From Fibrobacter sp. UWB2 (lineage in GTDB: Bacteria > Fibrobacterota > Fibrobacteria > Fibrobacterales > Fibrobacteraceae), in the NCBI RefSeq assembly GCF_002210425.1, contig NZ_MWQK01000006.1, positions 124,001 to 188,000 on the forward strand: a stretch of DNA of 64,000 nucleotides. Direction: 5' to 3'. Below the pieces are notes generated by a model, which was given only the letters and a program-made list of their open reading frames with translations, was not told where the DNA came from and ran no database searches. The number at the start of each line of letters is the position of its first letter. The stretch's first letter is position 1. A program made the translations under genes and the position numbers. Shown one piece after another: positions 60,712-64,000 of the stretch.

Positions 60712-61845
60712 CTAGAAATCTGCGTGGGCGCTCATACCAAGGGAGAACTTGGTAGCTTCGCCGACGACCGGGTTCTTGTCCTTGCTGAAGTTGTAGCCGA
60801 ACCAGAACGTCACATTCGTATTGAGTGTCGGGTAGAGGTAGAAGTTCATGCCGAGGAACTTGAATTCGTCCTTGCTGACTTCGGCATCCGGATCGTGGTA
60901 TTCAAAGCTTACGCCAAGTGCGAACTTCTTTGTGATGTTGAAGCTCGGTTCGATAGCGAAGAGCATCTGGTCATCCGTGAAGATCTGGTCTGCTGCCTTG
61001 TAGTCTTCGCCCTTGTTCACGATAGCGTAGTAGTAGCTGAAGCCCAAGTTGAAGATGTCGTAGTTGAGGCTCGGTTCCACGAGGAAGGAGTGGACGGCGT
61101 CGCCCTTGTACGGGTGGAGACCGTAGACGGCGTAAACGCTGTAGTTGAGGATGTCGAGGCTCTTGGAGTAGTCAAGTTCTGTGCCGAAGAAGTAGGTGTA
61201 ACCACGGCCAACTTCAGAACCGAAAACCCAGTCTACGCTCGGGGTGATGGTCAAGTGTTCGTCCGGACGGTTCAAAAGCTTGAGGGCATAAGTACCGAAT
61301 ACGGCGATGGATGCCTTGCTGTCGTCCGTTGCGCCGATGTAGAACTTGCCATCGCCAAACTTCTGGTTGCCGACTTCGACACCGAAACCGCGGATGCTCT
61401 GGTCGCGGGAAATTGCCGCATAACGGCTCGGGTCGCGCCAGAAGTAATAGTTGAAAGTACCTGCGTTGTAAGTCAAGTCACCGAAGATGAAGCTTACGTC
61501 CTGGAACGGCTTCCAGCGGAGTTCGACACCGTCAAAGTTGAATGCGGTGTAGCGGTCCTTATCGCTTGTGATTGCTGTTGAACGCGGAAGGCCGTGACGG
61601 ATTTCGGAAGCCTGGTCGGAGTTCGTGATGTTGCTCTTGGTGTTCGTGAAAACGGTCACAGAAACATTTTCGTCGAGATTTGCCGTCACAGACAAGTCGA
61701 TGTCCTGGTTTGCGGCGTTGGTGGGGTCAAAATCCTTGTCGAAATAGCTGGCAAAGTCAAAATCGACGTTTCCGTGGATTTCGACGTCGGCGGCCATGGC
61801 AAAACCGGTTGCGGCAAGGGCGATCGGCAAAATGAGTTTACGCAT
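60712..61845 (-). CDS. Porin-like outer-membrane beta-barrel protein
   Basis: A 377-residue exported protein: signal peptide ending in AMA, then ADVEIHGNVDFDFASYFD and repeated amphipathic strands with aromatic girdles (GRGYTYFFGTELDYSKSL, FNLGFSYYYAIV, FWFGYNFSKDK). The C-terminal residue is Phe, as required for Bam-dependent barrels. The size suggests a barrel of 14-16 strands, comparable to general or specific porins; substrate is not evident. AAGGA precedes ATG 61845. Monocistronic with its own REP and terminator. Confidence 0.85.
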   Translation of the reverse strand: MRKLILPIALAATGFAMAADVEIHGNVDFDFASYFDKDFDPTNAANQDIDLSVTANLDENVSVTVFTNTKSNITNSDQASEIRHGLPRSTAITSDKDRYTAFNFDGVELRWKPFQDVSFIFGDLTYNAGTFNYYFWRDPSRYAAISRDQSIRGFGVEVGNQKFGDGKFYIGATDDSKASIAVFGTYALKLLNRPDEHLTITPSVDWVFGSEVGRGYTYFFGTELDYSKSLDILNYSVYAVYGLHPYKGDAVHSFLVEPSLNYDIFNLGFSYYYAIVNKGEDYKAADQIFTDDQMLFAIEPSFNITKKFALGVSFEYHDPDAEVSKDEFKFLGMNFYLYPTLNTNVTFWFGYNFSKDKNPVVGEATKFSLGMSAHADF

Positions 61846-62007
61846 ACAATCCTTCCAAAAAGATTTGTTTGAATTTTACGAGCAAAAGATAGAAATATCT
61901 CGGCTGTAAGACCAATGTTTTGTGACATGAACCCCAAAAATACGGATACGCAAAGTTTTACGGGCTCTAGTTTTGTAAATTTAATAACGTCTTTAACAGA
62001 GGTGGAT

Positions 62008-62640
62008 ATGAAATTTTCCCCCCGTTTTTTTGTTTTTTTATCGCTTGCCTTGGTGCAGGGTGTTTTTGCGTTGACGGCGGACCAGGTTTTGGACAAGTCC
62101 AAGGCTTGGTTCAAGTCGGGCAAGGCGTGGAGCCTTAATTTCAGGGCGCAGGTTTTTCAGGTGGATTCTCCGGATGTCCAGACGCAGTCGGGTAGCCTCG
62201 TGGTTGCCGAAGGGGACAAGTTCAAGCTGGACCTGCTTGGAATCAAGTTCTATAGCGATGGCGAGAGCCTTTGGCAATGGAATGTGGAACAGAAGCAGGT
62301 GCTTATCAAGGCGGTGGAGGACTTGTCAAGTTCGCTTCATCCGTCCGAACTTTTGTTTAAGTACCTGAACTGCAAGGTGCTCGAAATGGGCGAGGGTGAG
62401 TTTGCAGGGCAAAAGCTCTGGGTCTTAAAACTCGATCCGTCGAAATATGCGGGCCAGTTTACCAAGATGGAAGTATGGCTATCCAAGAAGGATTATTCCC
62501 CGGTGCGCCTTTTTACGGAAGATCCGGCGGGGAATGCGACGTGGTACGGCATTATCGATATGAAAGTGGTGAAGAAAGTTTCTAACGATGATTTCAAGTA
62601 CAAGCCTGTTGCGGGTGTTGACGAAATCGATATGAGGTAG
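62008..62640 (+). CDS. LolA-like outer-membrane lipoprotein carrier
   Basis: A 210-residue periplasmic protein. The signal peptide ends in FALT or nearby; the mature half-barrel has AWSLNFRAQVFQ, GSLVVAEGDKFKLDLLG, FYSDGESLWQWNVEQKQV and VWLSKKDYSPVRL, the strand order of LolA/LolB-type folds. It should shield lipoprotein acyl chains during transit to the outer membrane, which fits the many lipoproteins in this genome. ATG 62008 has AGAGGTGG just upstream; longer readings lack a signal peptide. Another exported protein follows at once. Confidence 0.85.
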   Translation: MKFSPRFFVFLSLALVQGVFALTADQVLDKSKAWFKSGKAWSLNFRAQVFQVDSPDVQTQSGSLVVAEGDKFKLDLLGIKFYSDGESLWQWNVEQKQVLIKAVEDLSSSLHPSELLFKYLNCKVLEMGEGEFAGQKLWVLKLDPSKYAGQFTKMEVWLSKKDYSPVRLFTEDPAGNATWYGIIDMKVVKKVSNDDFKYKPVAGVDEIDMR

Positions 62641-62643
62641 CTT

Positions 62644-64000
62644 GTGAAATTGGGCTCGATGAAAAAGATTATAGCGGGGATGGCTCTGTGCGGAACCGCT
62701 TTTGCAGGCGAAACGCTGTTCGGCAACTGCGTGTATGCTATTGCCCCGGGCGGTTCAAATGGAACGCTTTGGGCGTTTTCCCATGACAATACGTATAGCG
62801 GCGTGACGCGCCTGAACTTTAATGTTTCGGATAAGGGCTTTGTGTCGGTGGAATCGACCGGGCAGGCTCAGGTCTCGGATACGCTCACTGCGGTTCAGAC
62901 GGGCCTATTTGACGATGACCTTGCGGAACGTAGACGTGTCCCTGCAATTTATACGGATTCGAAGCTTGGATTTGTGCTTCCGATGTATGCGATGGACAAT
63001 AACGACCGCTTTATGCAGCCTGCAGGGTATTTTAATATCCGCGACCTGAATAGCGTTATTGAAAATCCGGTGGAAGCCCCTGCTGCGGCTGATGACTTGG
63101 AAAAGCCGATGCAGTACGCCATGACTGGCTTTGCCTATGACTCTACCGCAAAGCGACTGTGGATTGCTCGCGGTGCCTTGGGCGTGATGGTCCATGATAT
63201 ATCCGGAAAAAAGAATACGGATACAACGTTTGTCCTGAATACGAAGACGAACAAGCTAGAAAAGCTTAAGGACAATGCTCAGCTGGATTTGGAAAACAAT
63301 CCTGAAGTTTTCGATGTCCGCCTGCATCCGGAAACGGGCGAACTTTGGCTCGCGACGGCCAAGGGCATTTGGGTGAATACTTCGAGCGGTCTTAAAAACA
63401 TCTCCAAGAATCTCAAGGATTCTCGCGTGACAGGACTTTGGATGGGCGGCTCTCCGCTCCAGATTATCGCTGAAACGGGCTATAAAAAGGACGACAACGT
63501 GGTGGGCGCCCTTTGGCGCATTTACGGCAACAAGACTAGCGATTTTGCCAAGGTGGATTTTTTGGACACTGCAGGCAAGGTGCAAAAGAAGGACATTTAC
63601 GACGAATCTGATTACACGGTGGGCGATGTCGCCTTTATCGGTAAGACTGCGTATGTTCTGGTCCGTGCCGTGGGTAGCCGAAACAGCAGTGGTTACCTTA
63701 AGCTGGATTCCCTTGGCGCCCATGCGTGGGAACAGGATGATGACGGCAAGAACCATTGGCTGTATGGCTATGAAACAGGAGCCACCGACCGTAAGATGAT
63801 TATCACGTCGATGTGTGCTTTCCCGCTCTCCAAAAATAGGATGGGCCTTGCCATTGCGACGGAAGGAAACGGCATCTCCGTGTCGGCGGACTCCGGTGCA
63901 ACTTGGAATGTTTTTTTGAACCGTGCTAGGCTTAGCAATAACCTGGGTTCAATCCGCATGGTGCCTTCGGTGATCCTTGCGCCGGGCGAAGAATCGCTTG
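62644..64000 (+). CDS. Exported beta-propeller-like protein, C-terminal end outside the window
   Basis: About 450 residues are visible, open to the window edge. The signal peptide is KKIIAGMALCGTAFA. The mature part has repeated blade-like segments (GFAYDSTAKRLWIARGALGVMVHDI, VRLHPETGELWLATAKGIWVNTS, AIATEGNGISVSADSGATWNVF) like YVTN, BNR or two-component-regulator propellers. GTG 62644 has GAGG six bases upstream; ATG 62659 is the alternative and leaves the signal peptide intact. It starts three bases after the LolA-like stop, so the two are co-transcribed. Confidence 0.8.
   Translation, partial: MKLGSMKKIIAGMALCGTAFAGETLFGNCVYAIAPGGSNGTLWAFSHDNTYSGVTRLNFNVSDKGFVSVESTGQAQVSDTLTAVQTGLFDDDLAERRRVPAIYTDSKLGFVLPMYAMDNNDRFMQPAGYFNIRDLNSVIENPVEAPAAADDLEKPMQYAMTGFAYDSTAKRLWIARGALGVMVHDISGKKNTDTTFVLNTKTNKLEKLKDNAQLDLENNPEVFDVRLHPETGELWLATAKGIWVNTSSGLKNISKNLKDSRVTGLWMGGSPLQIIAETGYKKDDNVVGALWRIYGNKTSDFAKVDFLDTAGKVQKKDIYDESDYTVGDVAFIGKTAYVLVRAVGSRNSSGYLKLDSLGAHAWEQDDDGKNHWLYGYETGATDRKMIITSMCAFPLSKNRMGLAIATEGNGISVSADSGATWNVFLNRARLSNNLGSIRMVPSVILAPGEESL

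Overview
The window looks like a chromosomal segment of a Fibrobacter species (F. succinogenes or a close relative). Evidence: two members of the Fibrobacter-expanded TIGR02147 family, a giant lipoprotein of the TIGR02171 paralogous type, many lipoproteins with Ser-rich linkers after the acylated Cys, a secreted GH5 endoglucanase with a basic C-terminal domain, a GH3 beta-glucosidase and type IV pilins. Gene density is high, strands alternate often, and simple hairpin plus T-run terminators and REP-like palindromes sit between genes. This assignment rests on recognised families, not on a database search.

Layout. 1-11.6 kb: end of an AAA ATPase gene, a TIGR02147/lipoprotein pair, a diguanylate cyclase, an MFS transporter, the TIGR02171-type lipoprotein, an m5U methyltransferase and three small exported proteins. 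11.6-17.2 kb: tRNA-Gly, infC-rpmI-rplT (with a duplicated rplT tail), an M16 peptidase and maeB. 17.3-24.1 kb: a second TIGR02147 gene leading a two-lipoprotein operon, then the GH5 gene. 24.4-34.6 kb: polA, the NAD(P)HX repair gene, a beta-barrel protein, a zinc-type ArsR/permease pair and a Ski2-like helicase. 34.6-40.4 kb: a surface-polysaccharide run (rfbA, rfbB, rfbC, low-molecular-weight phosphatase, Wza-like exporter, manC). 40.4-49.3 kb: rhomboid-like/TPR membrane protein, Ser/Thr kinase, LOG-family protein, TIGR03960-type radical SAM protein, a decayed DUF3791/DUF3990 module and a GAF plus degenerate-GGDEF protein. 57.6-64 kb: tRNA(CAU), a glycogen-synthase-like protein, exported proteins and a LolA-like protein.

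The region 49.5-55.6 kb is the most unusual. One complete, strongly promoted type IV pilin gene is followed by two pilin segments on the opposite strand that lack the start codon, leader and N-terminal helix and begin inside the same conserved codons, and then by a divergent second complete pilin. One cassette also shares the 3' flank and terminator of the expressed gene. This is the arrangement expected of silent donor cassettes for pilin variation by gene conversion, as in Neisseria pilE/pilS. Between the pilin pieces lie an Mrr-like nuclease with a PUA-like reader, a small PUA-like protein, an AbrB/PIN toxin-antitoxin pair, a decayed DUF3791 module and an orphan HipB-type regulator, which is typical of an accessory island.

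A second window-wide signal is promoter architecture: about ten genes have TATATT (or a close variant) 6-8 bases before the start codon, several with a good -35 element, which implies leaderless or nearly leaderless mRNAs. Third, both TIGR02147 genes sit immediately upstream of lipoproteins that share an N-terminal signature (Cys-Ser-Asp ... Gly-Thr ... Glu-Pro-Asn, then a Ser run), suggesting a dedicated regulator/lipoprotein system.
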